Shown one piece after another: positions 43,804-53,049 of a stretch of 55,297 bases of DNA. The DNA lies in the NCBI GenBank assembly GCA_902826025.1, contig CADEDH010000040.1:4369-59665 (forward strand). The letters run 5' to 3'. The DNA is from an uncultured Actinomycetes bacterium (lineage in GTDB: Bacteria > Actinomycetota > Acidimicrobiia > Acidimicrobiales > SZUA-35). The notes beneath the pieces were generated by a model. It did not search any database, was not told the origin of the DNA, and was given only the letters and a program-made list of their open reading frames with translations. Made by a program: the position numbers and the translations under genes. Within the stretch, counting starts at the first letter, position 1. Each line of letters begins with the position of its first letter.

Positions 43804-44509
43804 CGACGTGGTAGACCTCAGCCTCGACGGCCCCCTGGCCGTGGTCACCCTGCGCAACGGGCCGCTCAACATCTTCAACCTGGCCACGCGGGACGGGTTG
43901 ATCGAGGCTCTGCAGGCGGTGAACGACATCGACGACGTCCGGGCCATGGTGCTACGGGCCGACGGCCGGCACTTCAGCGCCGGAGCCGACCTCAGCGAGT
44001 TCGGCACGGCGGACTCGATCATGGAGGCCCGCCGCATCCGCTGGGACCGCGACCCCTGGGGCCTGCTGTGGGACCTCCGGGTGCCCACCGTGGCGGCCCT
44101 CCACGGCACCGCCGTGGGGTCGGGCATGGAGATGGCCATGCTGTGCGACCTGCGGGTGGCCGCCCCCGACACGGTGCTCGGCCTGCCCGAGACGAAGCTC
44201 GGCATGCTGCCGGCGGCCGGCGGCACCCAGAGCCTCACCCGGGCCGTCGGCCCCCACCAGGCGCTGCCGGTAGTGGCGCTGGGCACCACCATAGGCGCCG
44301 GCGAGGCCCTGGAACGGGGCATCGTGAGCGAGCTGGCCGATGACGTGGAAGCGGCGGCCCGGGCCCGGGCCGAGGAGCTGGCCCAGCTCGACGCCGACCT
44401 CCTCCGGGCGGCCCGACGCCTTCTCCGGGCGGCCGGCGACCTCTCCCTCGACGCCGGTCTGGCTTATGAGCGCCGCCTGGGCCGAGCGATGCGCCACCGC
44501 CGCCGCTGA
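43796..44509 (+). CDS. Enoyl-CoA hydratase/isomerase family protein
   Basis: The 237-residue crotonase shows the oxyanion-hole segments FSAGADLSEF and AVGSGMEMAMLCDLRV and the catalytic block GLPETKLGMLPAAGGTQSL with the usual glutamate kept. It overlaps the CoA transferase gene by 8 nt, so the two are translationally coupled. Hydration or isomerisation of an alpha,beta-unsaturated acyl-CoA is the expected reaction. A strong hairpin 26 bp downstream probably ends the operon. Confidence 0.9.
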   Translation: MADDVVDLSLDGPLAVVTLRNGPLNIFNLATRDGLIEALQAVNDIDDVRAMVLRADGRHFSAGADLSEFGTADSIMEARRIRWDRDPWGLLWDLRVPTVAALHGTAVGSGMEMAMLCDLRVAAPDTVLGLPETKLGMLPAAGGTQSLTRAVGPHQALPVVALGTTIGAGEALERGIVSELADDVEAAARARAEELAQLDADLLRAARRLLRAAGDLSLDAGLAYERRLGRAMRHRRR

Positions 44510-44534
44510 ACCGTTCACATACGGTCGGCCCCGT

Positions 44535-44576
44535 TTCCGGCCGGTGCCGGTTGGGTTACGAACCCGCCGGCCGGAA
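44535..44576. terminator. Nested hairpin ending the crotonase / CoA-transferase operon
   Basis: TTCCGGCCGG (44535-44544) and CCGGCCGGAA (44567-44576) are exact inverted repeats, and inside them GGGTT (44553-44557) pairs with AACCC (44561-44565). It begins 26 bp after the stop at 44509 and ends 60 bp before the DUF4349 start. Confidence 0.5.
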
Positions 44577-44635
44577 CCCAGCCATAGCAGCGCGTCGTCT
44601 AACCCTGGTCCCTACACCCAGGGGAGGGAGACGCC

Positions 44636-46171
44636 ATGACCCGTACCAAACCCACACCACCACCCGACGCCCCCCAAGCGCCCGGCGGGCGACGACCGGC
44701 CACCCGCCTCGTCGCCGCCCTGGCCGCCGCTGCGCTCCTGCTCGCCGCCTGCGGCGACAGCAGCGGCAGCGACACCAGTGAGGCCGCAACGGACGGCACG
44801 GTCCTCGACCAGTCGGCCAAGAACGCCAGTGCCGACGCCCAGGACACCGACGCTGGAGGCGCTGAGTTGAGCGCTCCCTCGACCACGGTCGCTGCCGCCG
44901 GGGCGGGCCCGGCCGCAGGTGCCGGCACTGAGGGGGCGGCGGCGGGGGCAGACACACCGCCCAGCGCCGCGCTGGGCGCCGGGGGCGGCGGCCCGGCCAT
45001 CCCCAACCCGGCCGACCTCGGCCGCCAGCTGATCTTCACCGCCGACGTCGAGGTTGAGGTGGACGACGTGGCCGCCGCCACCGACGCCGCCACTGCGGCG
45101 GTGGCCCAGGTGGGCGGCTTCCTGTTCGGTCAGAGCACCACCGGCGGGGCCGAGGCCAGCTCCCAGCTCACGTTCAAGGTCAAGCCGGACGTGTTCGACC
45201 AGGCGCTCGACGCCCTCGGTGCCGTGGGCAAGCTGCGCAACCAGACGGTCAGCACCGATGACGTCACCGAGCGGGTGGTCGACCTCGACAGCCGCATCCA
45301 GGTGGCCCAGCTCGGCGTCGACCGCCTCCGCACCGCCCTGGCCGAGACCACCAACCTCAAGGACTACGCCGAGATCGAAGCTCTTCTGCTCCAGCGGGAG
45401 AGCGACCTCGAGGTGATGAAGGGCCAGCAGCGCACCCTGGCCGACCAGGTGGCCCTGGCTACGATCAACCTGACCCTCACCCAGGACCGGCTGGCCAACA
45501 ACATCTCGGTGGCCGTCAGCGCCTACGAGGGCCACGACCAGGGAGTGGGCTGCCCCGGCCAGGGCGAGGCCCGGATCCCAGCCGGCGACGCCGCCACCGT
45601 GTGCTTCGACATCACCAACGAGGGCGACCAGACGCTGACCGAGATCGCCGTCACCGACACCGTGCTCGGCATCGACGGCGAGACCGAGCTGATCGAGGTG
45701 TTCGGCTCGCTCGGCAGCCTGGCCCCCGGGCAGTCGGTCCTGGTGGCCTACGAGGCCGAGCCGGAGCGCGACCTGCGGCTGCGGACCCGGGTGACCGCCA
45801 AGCCCACCAACGGGGTCGACCCCGAGGCCACCGGTGCCCCGGTGGACGCCCAGGCCACGTTCGACCTGCTCACGTTCGAGCCCGACCGTGATCCCGGCTT
45901 CGGCGACGGCTGGTCGGCCGGCGGGAGCGTGCTGGCCGCCCTGTGGACCGGCGTTACCGTGACCCTCGGCTTCCTGCTGCCGCTGCTGGTGATCCTGGCC
46001 CCGCTGGGCGCCGCCGCCTGGTGGGCCCTGCGCCGGGCCCGCCGCACCGGGGGGCCCGCCGCCCCGGCCCAGCCCACCGCCCCGGCTGGCCCGTCGGGCG
46101 GCGACAACCCGCCTCCGCCGCCTCCGGCGCCCCCCGCCCCCGAACCCGTCGGCGCCGGCACCGGCTCCTGA
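44636..46171 (+). CDS. DUF4349 domain lipoprotein with C-terminal membrane helix
   Basis: The 511-residue protein has a lipoprotein signal with lipobox LLAAC (C39). A Ser/Ala-rich linker leads to a DUF4349 domain (about residues 120-290) with RQLIFTADVEVEVDDV, VVDLDSRIQVAQLGVDRLRTAL and a coiled-coil helix around the phrase EIEALLLQRESDLEVMKGQ. A second, Ig-like (DUF11-type) domain follows, with CFDITNEGDQTLTEIAVTD. Near the C-terminus is one membrane helix (about residues 435-465) and a Pro-rich tail. GGGAGGGAGA precedes the ATG. The family is envelope-associated and of unknown function. The stop is 9 bp before a 47-bp repeat element. Confidence 0.85.
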   Translation: MTRTKPTPPPDAPQAPGGRRPATRLVAALAAAALLLAACGDSSGSDTSEAATDGTVLDQSAKNASADAQDTDAGGAELSAPSTTVAAAGAGPAAGAGTEGAAAGADTPPSAALGAGGGGPAIPNPADLGRQLIFTADVEVEVDDVAAATDAATAAVAQVGGFLFGQSTTGGAEASSQLTFKVKPDVFDQALDALGAVGKLRNQTVSTDDVTERVVDLDSRIQVAQLGVDRLRTALAETTNLKDYAEIEALLLQRESDLEVMKGQQRTLADQVALATINLTLTQDRLANNISVAVSAYEGHDQGVGCPGQGEARIPAGDAATVCFDITNEGDQTLTEIAVTDTVLGIDGETELIEVFGSLGSLAPGQSVLVAYEAEPERDLRLRTRVTAKPTNGVDPEATGAPVDAQATFDLLTFEPDRDPGFGDGWSAGGSVLAALWTGVTVTLGFLLPLLVILAPLGAAAWWALRRARRTGGPAAPAQPTAPAGPSGGDNPPPPPPAPPAPEPVGAGTGS

Positions 46172-46180
46172 CCTCCCCAC

Positions 46181-46227
46181 GAACTCTGACACCGGGTACC
46201 GCCGTTGGCCCTCGGACGTCAGAGTTC
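46181..46227. repeat. 47-bp inverted-repeat element, copy A
   Basis: GAACTCTGAC (46181-46190) and GTCAGAGTTC (46218-46227) flank a 27-nt core that starts ACCGGGTACCGC. It begins 9 bp after the DUF4349 stop and its right arm encodes, on the other strand, the final E-L-stop of the AbiEi-like gene. It lies 71 bp before copy B. Confidence 0.85.
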
Positions 46228-47217
46228 CGCTCCGGCGCCTCCCCCACCGGCGAACTCTGACACCGGGTACCGCATCGCCGGTTCTCCGGTCAGAGTTCGC
46301 CGGCGAGCCTTCACCACCCGGCGGAGCACTCGGGCGACCTCGACCGGGCGGTGGGCCGCATACCAGCCCAGATACAGCAGCTCCCAGCCGCAGGCCGCCA
46401 CCCGCAGATCACGGTCTTCGTCGAGCGGCTCGGCAAGGGGCCCGAAGTGGAACTGCCGGCTGTGCCCTTCCAGGCCGAGCCGAACTGACGGCATGCCCAG
46501 GTCCGTCCGGGCCACGACGATCCCCCGGTCGTCGCGGATCTCGTACTGGGGTATCGCCGCCGGTAGACCAGGATCCGCGGCGCACACCGCCAGCAATTCC
46601 TCGAGCCACGAGTCCGGCACCCGCCCCTCGAAGGGGATCCGGTCGAGCAGGCGGCGGAGGGCCCCGGTACCGCTCGGCCCGGGCCGGTGAAGCCGGTCGA
46701 CCACGGCCCGGAGCTCGATCAGCTCGATACGGCGGCGGCGGGCTGCCGTCAACGCCCGCTGTACGAGATCGTCGGACACAACGGCGCCGAGGTCGGCCAA
46801 CGTACGGGGCACGGTGGTGCACGGAATGCCGTCGATCATGGTGAGGTCCACGGGATCGAAGGGGCCGACATGATGGGCCACCACCCCCGGCACCCGGTGG
46901 CGGCGCGAGCTCCGGATCGATACCTCCACCACACCGACCCGTTCGAAGCCGTCGAGCCGGGCCAGCCGGGCCGATGCCCGGTGAGATGCGGCGCTGCCCG
47001 GGCACGCCAGCACAGCGACGGACAGCCGCTGATGCCACGTAGGGACCGATCCGCCGACCCGCAGGACGCGGGGCACCGCCTCGTCCAGCAAACCCTGGCG
47101 AACCAGGCGCGACACCCGGTTGGCGCTCAGCCCGCACTCGGACGCTTGGCGACGGGTGGCGGCTCCGTGCTGGCCGGCAGCAAGCTGGAGGAAGCGATGG
47201 AGTTCAGGATCAGCCAT
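46219..47217 (-). CDS. AbiEi antitoxin-like winged-helix protein (with possible DUF559-type C-terminal region)
   Basis: The 332-residue product begins with the winged-helix layout of AbiEi-type antitoxin proteins: LLQLAAGQHGAATRRQASECG-like opening, then LSANRVSRLVRQGLLDEAVPRVLRV. The middle block (VHHVGPFDP-type, IDGIPCTTVPRTLADLGAVV) is the typical actinobacterial DUF559/AbiEi-linked segment. The C-terminal region has strands compatible with a restriction-endonuclease-like fold, but no full catalytic motif is certain. No AbiEii toxin partner adjoins. The last approximately 25 residues are encoded by the 47-bp repeat copies B and A, so the 3' end has been rebuilt by repeats. Confidence 0.7.
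   Translation of the reverse strand: MADPELHRFLQLAAGQHGAATRRQASECGLSANRVSRLVRQGLLDEAVPRVLRVGGSVPTWHQRLSVAVLACPGSAASHRASARLARLDGFERVGVVEVSIRSSRRHRVPGVVAHHVGPFDPVDLTMIDGIPCTTVPRTLADLGAVVSDDLVQRALTAARRRRIELIELRAVVDRLHRPGPSGTGALRRLLDRIPFEGRVPDSWLEELLAVCAADPGLPAAIPQYEIRDDRGIVVARTDLGMPSVRLGLEGHSRQFHFGPLAEPLDEDRDLRVAACGWELLYLGWYAAHRPVEVARVLRRVVKARRRTLTGEPAMRYPVSEFAGGGGAGAEL
46252..46298. repeat. 47-bp inverted-repeat element, copy B
   Basis: GAACTCTGAC (46252-46261) and GTCAGAGTTC (46289-46298) enclose a 27-nt core that shares ACCGGGTACCGC with copy A. It lies wholly inside the reading frame of the AbiEi-like gene near its 3' end. With copy A it forms a tandem of period 71 bp. Confidence 0.85.
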
Positions 47218-47271
47218 GAGCTGAAACTAGAGAAGGCGTGTGACAGCAAAGGTCGACAGCCGACATCAGGG

Positions 47272-47318
47272 GAACTCTGACGCAGGAGGCCGCCGGGCGG
47301 GACGAGGTGTCAGAGTTC
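47272..47318. repeat. 47-bp inverted-repeat element, copy C
   Basis: GAACTCTGAC (47272-47281) and GTCAGAGTTC (47309-47318) enclose a 27-nt core of different sequence (GCAGGAGGCC...). It lies 7 bp beyond the stop of the acyl-CoA dehydrogenase gene (47326) and 54 bp upstream of the AbiEi-like start (47217). Confidence 0.85.
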
Positions 47319-47325
47319 CGAAGCG

Positions 47326-48510
47326 TTACGGGGCGGAGGGCGGCGGCGGGAACAGGGAGCGGGCGATGACGACGTCGAGGATCTCGGTGGCCCCGTCGAG
47401 GTAGTGGGTGAGCCGGGCCCCGGTGAGGTGCCGGGGCAGGCAGTGGTGGCGGCGGGCGCCGGCCGCCCCCATCACCTGCATGCAGGCGGCCAGGCCCCGC
47501 TCCGCTGCCCGGGTGGCGAACTTCTTGGCGTGGGCCGCTGCCACCGCCGCCGATCCGTCGCCGGCGGCCAAGAGCTGGGCCGCCCGGTAGGTGAGCAGCC
47601 TCGACGCGTCCAGATCGGTGGCCACGTCGGCCAGGGAGAATTGCACCGCCTGGAACCCCGACAGGGCCTGGCCGAAGGCGTGCCGCCCGCTCACATAGTG
47701 ACGGGCCACCCCCAGCCCGGCGTCGAGCATCCCGCAGCACATGGCCCCCACCAGCACTCGGGCCAGGTCGATCCCTTCCATGGCCGCCCGGAACCCCTGG
47801 CCGGCCGGCACGAACAGGGCCTCCGGCCCCACCCGGCAGTTCTCGAACAGGAACTCCGCCGTGCCCAGCGAATGCGCCCCGATCAGCGGATACGCGGTCA
47901 CCCGCTCCACCCCTGGGGTGTCGGCGTCGACCAGGAAGGCGGCCACCGCCCGGTGCCCGCCCCCTGCCTCGGTTGTGGCGTAGACCGACAGCACGCTGGC
48001 CTCGGCCCCGTTCGACACCCAGGCCTTGGCCCCGTCGAGCACCCAGCCGCCGTCGGGTTCCCGGCGGGCGGTGGTGGTGATGGCGGCGGCGTCGCTGCCC
48101 ACGCCGGGCTCGGTGAGTAGGAACGCCCCCAATCGGCGCCCGGCCACCAGGTCGTCGAGGTACTGCTCCCGCAGTTCATAGCCGGCCCGGCGGGCAACCG
48201 CCCCGACGAGGTTGTTGTGGACGGCGAGCGAGAACGCCACCCCCAGGTCGACCGCCGCGATCTCCTCCATGACCCTGGTCAGGGCCACCGGGCCGAGGGC
48301 TCGCCCGCCGTCGGCCCCGGGGGCGGTGAGGCCGGTGAGACCGGCCTCGGCCGCCGAGTCGAACGCCTCCCGGGCGAAGCGGCGCTCGGCCTCCCACACC
48401 TCGGCCTGGGGGGCCACCGCCACCTGGGCCCACTCCCGGGCCAGGGCCACGGCGGCCCGTTCGGCCTCGTCCAGGGAGGCGTCCAGCTCGGCCTGGAGGC
48501 CGCCGGTCAC
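47326..48510 (-). CDS. Acyl-CoA dehydrogenase
   Basis: The 394-residue flavoprotein oxidises an acyl-CoA to the 2-enoyl-CoA. Family blocks are FLLTEPGVGSDAA, AKAWVSNGAEASVLSVYA, RVLVGAMCCGMLDAGL and the C-terminal HYLDGATEILDVVIARSL. The catalytic base position, Glu in the common YEGT motif, is Asp here (D372 in LDGATEI). I chose GTG 48510, 7 bp after the PhoH stop and 10 nt after AGGAG; a longer reading overlaps PhoH. PhoH and this gene are probably co-transcribed, and copy C of the 47-bp element closes the unit. Confidence 0.9.
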   Translation of the reverse strand: MTGGLQAELDASLDEAERAAVALAREWAQVAVAPQAEVWEAERRFAREAFDSAAEAGLTGLTAPGADGGRALGPVALTRVMEEIAAVDLGVAFSLAVHNNLVGAVARRAGYELREQYLDDLVAGRRLGAFLLTEPGVGSDAAAITTTARREPDGGWVLDGAKAWVSNGAEASVLSVYATTEAGGGHRAVAAFLVDADTPGVERVTAYPLIGAHSLGTAEFLFENCRVGPEALFVPAGQGFRAAMEGIDLARVLVGAMCCGMLDAGLGVARHYVSGRHAFGQALSGFQAVQFSLADVATDLDASRLLTYRAAQLLAAGDGSAAVAAAHAKKFATRAAERGLAACMQVMGAAGARRHHCLPRHLTGARLTHYLDGATEILDVVIARSLFPPPPSAP

Positions 48511-48517
48511 CGCCCGC

Positions 48518-49804
48518 TCACTCCTGGTCGAGGGCCTGGCTGACCAGGGCGGCGATGGCGCTGCGCTCACTGCGGCTCAGCGTCACGTGGGCGAACAGCT
48601 CGTGACCCCGGAGCGAGGCGATCACCGAGGCGATGCCGTCGCGCCGACCCACCCGCAGGTTGTCGCGCTGGGCGATGTCGTGGGTGAGCACCACGCGGCT
48701 CCCCGACCCCAGCCGGCTGAGAGCGGTGAGCAGCACCGCCCGCTCCAGGTTCTGGGCCTCGTCGATGATGACGAACACGTCGGTGAGCGTGCGGCCCCGG
48801 ATGTAGGTGAGGGGTAGCACCTCGATGAGGCCCTGGCGGTGGATCTCGTCCCGGGCGATCGGGTTGGCGATGGCCTCCAGGGCGTCGCCCACGGCATCGG
48901 TCCAGGGGCGCATCTTCTCGTCCTCATTGCCGGGGAGGAAGCCGAGCTCCTGGCCCCCCACGGCGTACAGGGGACGGAAGATCATGATCTTGCGGTGGGT
49001 CTTGTGCTCCAGCACCGACTCCAGCCCGGCGGCCAGGGCCAGAACCGACTTGCCGGTACCAGCCGGCCCACCGATCGAGACGATGCCCACCGAGTCGTCG
49101 GACAGTAGGTCGATGGCGATGCGCTGCTCGGCGTTGCGGCCCCGCACCCCGAAGGCGTGACGGTCCGACACGAGCCGCACCTTGCCGTCGGCCTGTACCC
49201 GACCCAGGGCGGAGTGGCCCGCCCCCTCCAGGATCAGCCCGGTGTTCACCGGCAGCTCGGCCGCCTCGTCGATCATGGCCACCTGCTGCTTGTAGAGGCG
49301 GTCGATGGCCTCGGGGGCCACCGACAGCTCCACCAGGCCCCGCCACTCCAGGTCGGCCTCCATCTGGTGGTGGTACTCCTCGGCTGCCAGGCCGAGCACG
49401 CCCGCCCGGAGGCGCAGCGGCAGATCCTGGGTCACGAGCACCACGTCGTGGTTCTCAGCCTGGAGGTTGAGGGCCACCAGGAGAATCCGGTGATCGTTGC
49501 CGGAGGCGCCCCGCATGGTCTCGGGGATGACCTCCTCCGAGCGGTGGTTCAGCTCCACCCGCACCGTGCCACCAGCTGAGTTGACCGGGAACGGCTCGGT
49601 CAGCCCGCCGTGGCGTTCCCGGATGGCCTCCAACTTGCGCAGGGCGGTCCGGGCCGCCCATCCCAGCTCGGGATGGTGGCGCTTCTCCTCCAACTCGGTG
49701 AGCACGATGATCGGAAGCACGACATCGTGGGCCCCGAAGGCCTCCAGCGACGTCGGTGCATTGAGCAGCACCGAGGTGTCGAGGACGAACACCTTACGTT
49801 TCAT
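48518..49804 (-). CDS. phoH: PIN-domain PhoH family ATPase (PhoH2 type)
   Basis: The 428-residue protein joins an N-terminal PIN ribonuclease domain ([47 protein letters not shown]) to a PhoH ATPase domain with Walker [17 protein letters not shown] and Walker [13 protein letters not shown]. This is the PhoH2 architecture, known in mycobacteria as an RNA helicase/RNase. The short antitoxin gene that precedes phoH2 in some actinomycetes is not seen: the 239 bp upstream hold no obvious small reading frame. The ATG at 49804 is preceded on its strand by GTGAGG. Confidence 0.92.
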   Translation of the reverse strand: MKRKVFVLDTSVLLNAPTSLEAFGAHDVVLPIIVLTELEEKRHHPELGWAARTALRKLEAIRERHGGLTEPFPVNSAGGTVRVELNHRSEEVIPETMRGASGNDHRILLVALNLQAENHDVVLVTQDLPLRLRAGVLGLAAEEYHHQMEADLEWRGLVELSVAPEAIDRLYKQQVAMIDEAAELPVNTGLILEGAGHSALGRVQADGKVRLVSDRHAFGVRGRNAEQRIAIDLLSDDSVGIVSIGGPAGTGKSVLALAAGLESVLEHKTHRKIMIFRPLYAVGGQELGFLPGNEDEKMRPWTDAVGDALEAIANPIARDEIHRQGLIEVLPLTYIRGRTLTDVFVIIDEAQNLERAVLLTALSRLGSGSRVVLTHDIAQRDNLRVGRRDGIASVIASLRGHELFAHVTLSRSERSAIAALVSQALDQE

Positions 49805-49906
49805 GCCAACCTCACGGGTGGGTGGGTCACGCCGACAGCCTTGCCGGCGGGGGGAACCGCGTGACGGATCTGGGATCGGGCACCACACCGGGGGTCGGCA
49901 GAACGC

Positions 49907-49930
49907 AAGGGGATTTCAGCTGATCCCCTT
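49907..49930. other. Perfect 8-bp inverted repeat in the phoH leader region
   Basis: AAGGGGAT (49907-49914) and ATCCCCTT (49923-49930) pair around an 8-nt loop TTCAGCTG. It lies in the 239-bp gap between the CoA transferase stop (50044) and phoH start (49804), both on the minus strand. It may be a terminator stem for the former or a leader hairpin for phoH. Apart from this I see no feature in the gap. Confidence 0.4.
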
Positions 49931-50043
49931 CCCATGGCCTCGATGGTCAGACACCGACATCACGCGACCGTCAGTATGGTCCAGATCGCCCGACGACCAT
50001 AGTCGGATGATCCAAATGGCCTATCACCAGGCAACTGTCCTGG

Positions 50044-51285
50044 TCACGCCGGTTCCGGGCTGGCCACCACCCCGGTCTCGACCAAGGCGTCGATCTCGGC
50101 CGACCGGTAGCCGGCGGCGGCCAGCACCTCCCGGGTGTCGGCCCCCAGCGCCGGGGCCGGGCTGCGTGGCCCCACCGGGGCGGTGTGGAACCGGATGGGG
50201 CTGGCCACCGTCCGGTAGGTACCGATGGCGGGGTGGCTGGTCTCGGGGAACAGCCCGGCCGCCTCGGCCTGGGGGTCGGCCACCACCTCGTGGAGCCCGA
50301 GCACCGGGCCCCAGATCACGCCGGCGCCGTCGAAGATCTCACCCCATTCGTCCCGCGAGTGCAGCGACAGGGCCTCGTCGATGCCCTCGACCAGCTCCGC
50401 CATGTTCTGGAAGCGGCTGCGGACAGTGGCGAAGCGCTCCTCGGTCAGCCAGTCCTCCCGGCCGATGGTGCGGGCGAACAGGGGCCACGCCTTCTCCTCC
50501 GGCATGTTGACCACCACCCACTTGCCGTCGCCGCAGCGGAATCGGTTCGCCGTGGCCAGGATCTGCTGGCCCCGGGCCCGGGGCCGCAGCGGCGCCTGGT
50601 CGATCACCGACACCGAGTAGTCGCACGCCTGGGTCCACACCGCGGTGTGGTAGAGCGACGTCTCCACCACCTGGCCCTCGCCGGTGCGCTCGGCCAGGCG
50701 CAGGGCCGACAGGATCGTCGACACCAGCGCCAGCCCGGTGGTGTAGTCGCCCTGAGCCGGGCGGGCCATGGGCACGTCGCCGTCGGGGCCCTCCCGCATG
50801 GCGTCGTACAGGCCGGAGCGGCCGAAGAAGGCGGTGACGTCGAACCCGGGCCGGCCGGCATCGGGGCCGCCGGTGCCGAAGCCGGTGAGGGTGGCGTGGA
50901 CCAGCTTGGGGTTCACGCCGAGCAGGGTGGCCGGGTCCATGCCGAAGCGCTGTTGGCGGTGGGGCAGGAGGTTGCACACGAACACCTGGGCCGAGGCGCA
51001 CAGGCGGCGCACCACCTCCTGGCCGGCGGCGGTGTCGAGGTCCACCGCGATCGACCGCTTGCCCCGGTTGGTCACATCGAACTGGTAATCGAACGAAGAC
51101 CGGGCCGGATCGGAGCCGTCGGGAAGGCGGACCGACCGGGTCTTGTCCCGCATGGGGTCGCCGGTCAGCGGCTCCACCTTCACCACCGTGGCCCCCAGGT
51201 CGGCCAGGATGGCCGCCGCGCTGGGCGCCGCCATCCAGGAGTCGATCTCCACCACGGTCACATCGTCGAGCGGGAGAGGGGCCAC
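50044..51285 (-). CDS. Family III CoA transferase (CaiB/BaiF type)
   Basis: The 413-residue product is a full-length formyl-CoA-transferase-type enzyme. The N-terminal VVEIDSWMAAPSAAAILADLGATVVKVEP, the catalytic aspartate D180 in GDYTTG and the block GTGGPDAGRPGFDVTAFFGRSG are all present. It transfers CoA between two acids by a ping-pong mechanism with an acyl-aspartyl anhydride. It is divergent from the acyl-CoA ligase gene (208 bp between the starts), so both may be controlled together. The acid is unknown; lipid or terpenoid catabolism would fit the neighbours. Confidence 0.93.
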   Translation of the reverse strand: MAPLPLDDVTVVEIDSWMAAPSAAAILADLGATVVKVEPLTGDPMRDKTRSVRLPDGSDPARSSFDYQFDVTNRGKRSIAVDLDTAAGQEVVRRLCASAQVFVCNLLPHRQQRFGMDPATLLGVNPKLVHATLTGFGTGGPDAGRPGFDVTAFFGRSGLYDAMREGPDGDVPMARPAQGDYTTGLALVSTILSALRLAERTGEGQVVETSLYHTAVWTQACDYSVSVIDQAPLRPRARGQQILATANRFRCGDGKWVVVNMPEEKAWPLFARTIGREDWLTEERFATVRSRFQNMAELVEGIDEALSLHSRDEWGEIFDGAGVIWGPVLGLHEVVADPQAEAAGLFPETSHPAIGTYRTVASPIRFHTAPVGPRSPAPALGADTREVLAAAGYRSAEIDALVETGVVASPEPA

Positions 51286-51493
51286 GGGTGAGTCCTTTCG
51301 GGGTTCCGTCCGGGGGAGCCGGAGCCAGGATGGAACGCCCCTGTGGGCCGAGTCCAGTCACACCGCCGGAGGCCGGCCGAGCGCTCAACCTGCGCTGGTC
51401 GCCCTTGTCGGTCTACCTTGTCCGTTCAGCCTCATCGCCGCGCTGCCAACAGCGCTTTCAACCTTCGTAGTCCACTCCTGAAATGGGGGATTC

Positions 51494-53035
51494 GTGAATC
51501 TGGCCAGCCTGCTCGACCTGCCGTCCATGATCGTTCCCGACTCGCTGGTCCTGATCGACACGACCGCATCCGGCGGCCCCCGCGAGGTGACCTACGGGGA
51601 GCTGCGGGAAGCGGTGTCGCTGACCGCCGGCATGCTCACCGAGCTCGGTGTCACCCAGGGCGACCGGGTGGGTGTGTTCGCCACCAACTCCTGCGCCGCC
51701 CTCGAGGCGCTGTTCGCCATCTCCGCCGTCGGCGCCACCATGGTGCCGATGAACTACCGGGCGGCCGACGAGGAGGTCACCCACCTCCTGGCCGACTCGG
51801 GGGCCAAGGTTCTGTTCACCGAGACCCGGTACAAGGAACTGGTCGAACGGTGCCGGCCCGACAGCCTGAACGAGGTGATCTACCTCGACGTGGCCGACGA
51901 CTACGCCGCCAAGCGCGACGCCGCCGAGGAGTTCCCGCTCGTGGTGGAGGTGGAGGACGACGAGCTGGCCGCCCTGCTGTACACGTCGGGCACCACCTCG
52001 CTGCCCAAGGGCGTGAAGCTCACCCACGGCGCCCTCTCGGGCTACATCATGGGAGCCAACGACGCCGCCGACGGCAGCGACATGGGCCGCATGATCCTGG
52101 CCGCTCCGCTGTACCACATCGCCGGCATCACCTCGATGCTCAATGCCCTGTACTCGGGCCGGATCACGATCATGATGAGCCAGTTCGAGCCCGACCAGTG
52201 GCTCGACCTGGTGGCGAGCCAGGGCGCCACCCACGCCTTCCTCGTGCCCACCATGCTGGCCAAGGTGCTGGAGTCGCCCAACGTGGGCAGCACCGACCTG
52301 TCGAGCCTGGAGGCCCTCACCTACGGGGCGGCCCCCATGCCCCCGGCGGTGATCCGCCGGGCCATCGAGATGTTCCCCGACACCGTCGGCTTCTCCGGGG
52401 CCTACGGCCAGACCGAGACCACCTCGACCGTGGCCGTGCTCGGCCCCGACGACCACAAGCTCGACTCCGAGGTGAAGCTGGCCCGCCTCCGCTCCGTGGG
52501 CCAGGTGCTCGACGACGTGGAGGTCCGCATCGTCGACGCCGATGGCAACGTGCTGGGCCCGGGCGAGCCGGGCGAGGTCCAGCTCCGCACCTACCGGGCC
52601 ATGGACGGCTACTGGGGGGCCGAGGAGAAGACCCGGGTCACGATCGACACCGAGGGCTGGGTCCACACCGGCGACCTCGGCTACCTCGACGACGACAACT
52701 ACCTGTTCCTCAGCGGGCGCACCGGCGACATGATCATCCGGGGCGGCGAGAACATCGCCCCCGAGGAAGTCGAGGCCGTGCTCTATGAGCACGAAGACGT
52801 ACTCGACGCCTGTGTGGTCGGCCTCAACGACGAGACTTGGGGCGAGCGGGTGGTGGCCGCCGTGGTGCTGCGCGACGGGGCCACGCTCGAGGGGTTGCAG
52901 AAGCACGTGCAGGCCCACCTGGCGTCGTTCAAGCGGCCCGAGGCGTTCCACGTGACCGAGGAGCTGCCCCGCACCTCCACCGGCAAGCTGCTGCGGCGCC
53001 ATCTGATCCCCATCCTGGAGGAACAGGGCATCTGA
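51494..53035 (+). CDS. AMP-dependent acyl-CoA synthetase/ligase
   Basis: The 513-residue adenylate-forming enzyme activates a carboxylic acid to its CoA thioester. Its motifs are in family order: P-loop LLYTSGTTSLPKGVKLTH, the A5 motif GAYGQTETTS, the hinge GDLGYLDDDNYLFLSGRTGDM and the C-terminal A10-type SSTGKLLRR-like block (RTSTGKLLRRHLIP). The GTG at 51494 follows GGGGGA. It precedes the double CoA-transferase gene by 14 bp and is divergent from another CoA transferase gene, so it likely supplies the CoA ester for this cluster. Confidence 0.93.
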   Translation: MNLASLLDLPSMIVPDSLVLIDTTASGGPREVTYGELREAVSLTAGMLTELGVTQGDRVGVFATNSCAALEALFAISAVGATMVPMNYRAADEEVTHLLADSGAKVLFTETRYKELVERCRPDSLNEVIYLDVADDYAAKRDAAEEFPLVVEVEDDELAALLYTSGTTSLPKGVKLTHGALSGYIMGANDAADGSDMGRMILAAPLYHIAGITSMLNALYSGRITIMMSQFEPDQWLDLVASQGATHAFLVPTMLAKVLESPNVGSTDLSSLEALTYGAAPMPPAVIRRAIEMFPDTVGFSGAYGQTETTSTVAVLGPDDHKLDSEVKLARLRSVGQVLDDVEVRIVDADGNVLGPGEPGEVQLRTYRAMDGYWGAEEKTRVTIDTEGWVHTGDLGYLDDDNYLFLSGRTGDMIIRGGENIAPEEVEAVLYEHEDVLDACVVGLNDETWGERVVAAVVLRDGATLEGLQKHVQAHLASFKRPEAFHVTEELPRTSTGKLLRRHLIPILEEQGI

Positions 53036-53049
53036 CCGCAGGGCCTGCC

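Noticed and set aside
46181..46298. Two copies of the 47-bp element as a miniature CRISPR array
   Set aside because: The units are palindromic with a variable interior rather than identical repeats with unique spacers, two copies lie far away in other contexts, and no cas gene is present.
49805..50043. Possible riboswitch in the phoH leader
   Set aside because: There is a short inverted repeat and GC-rich sequence, but none of the conserved cores of known riboswitch classes could be recognised by eye. A covariance-model search would be needed.
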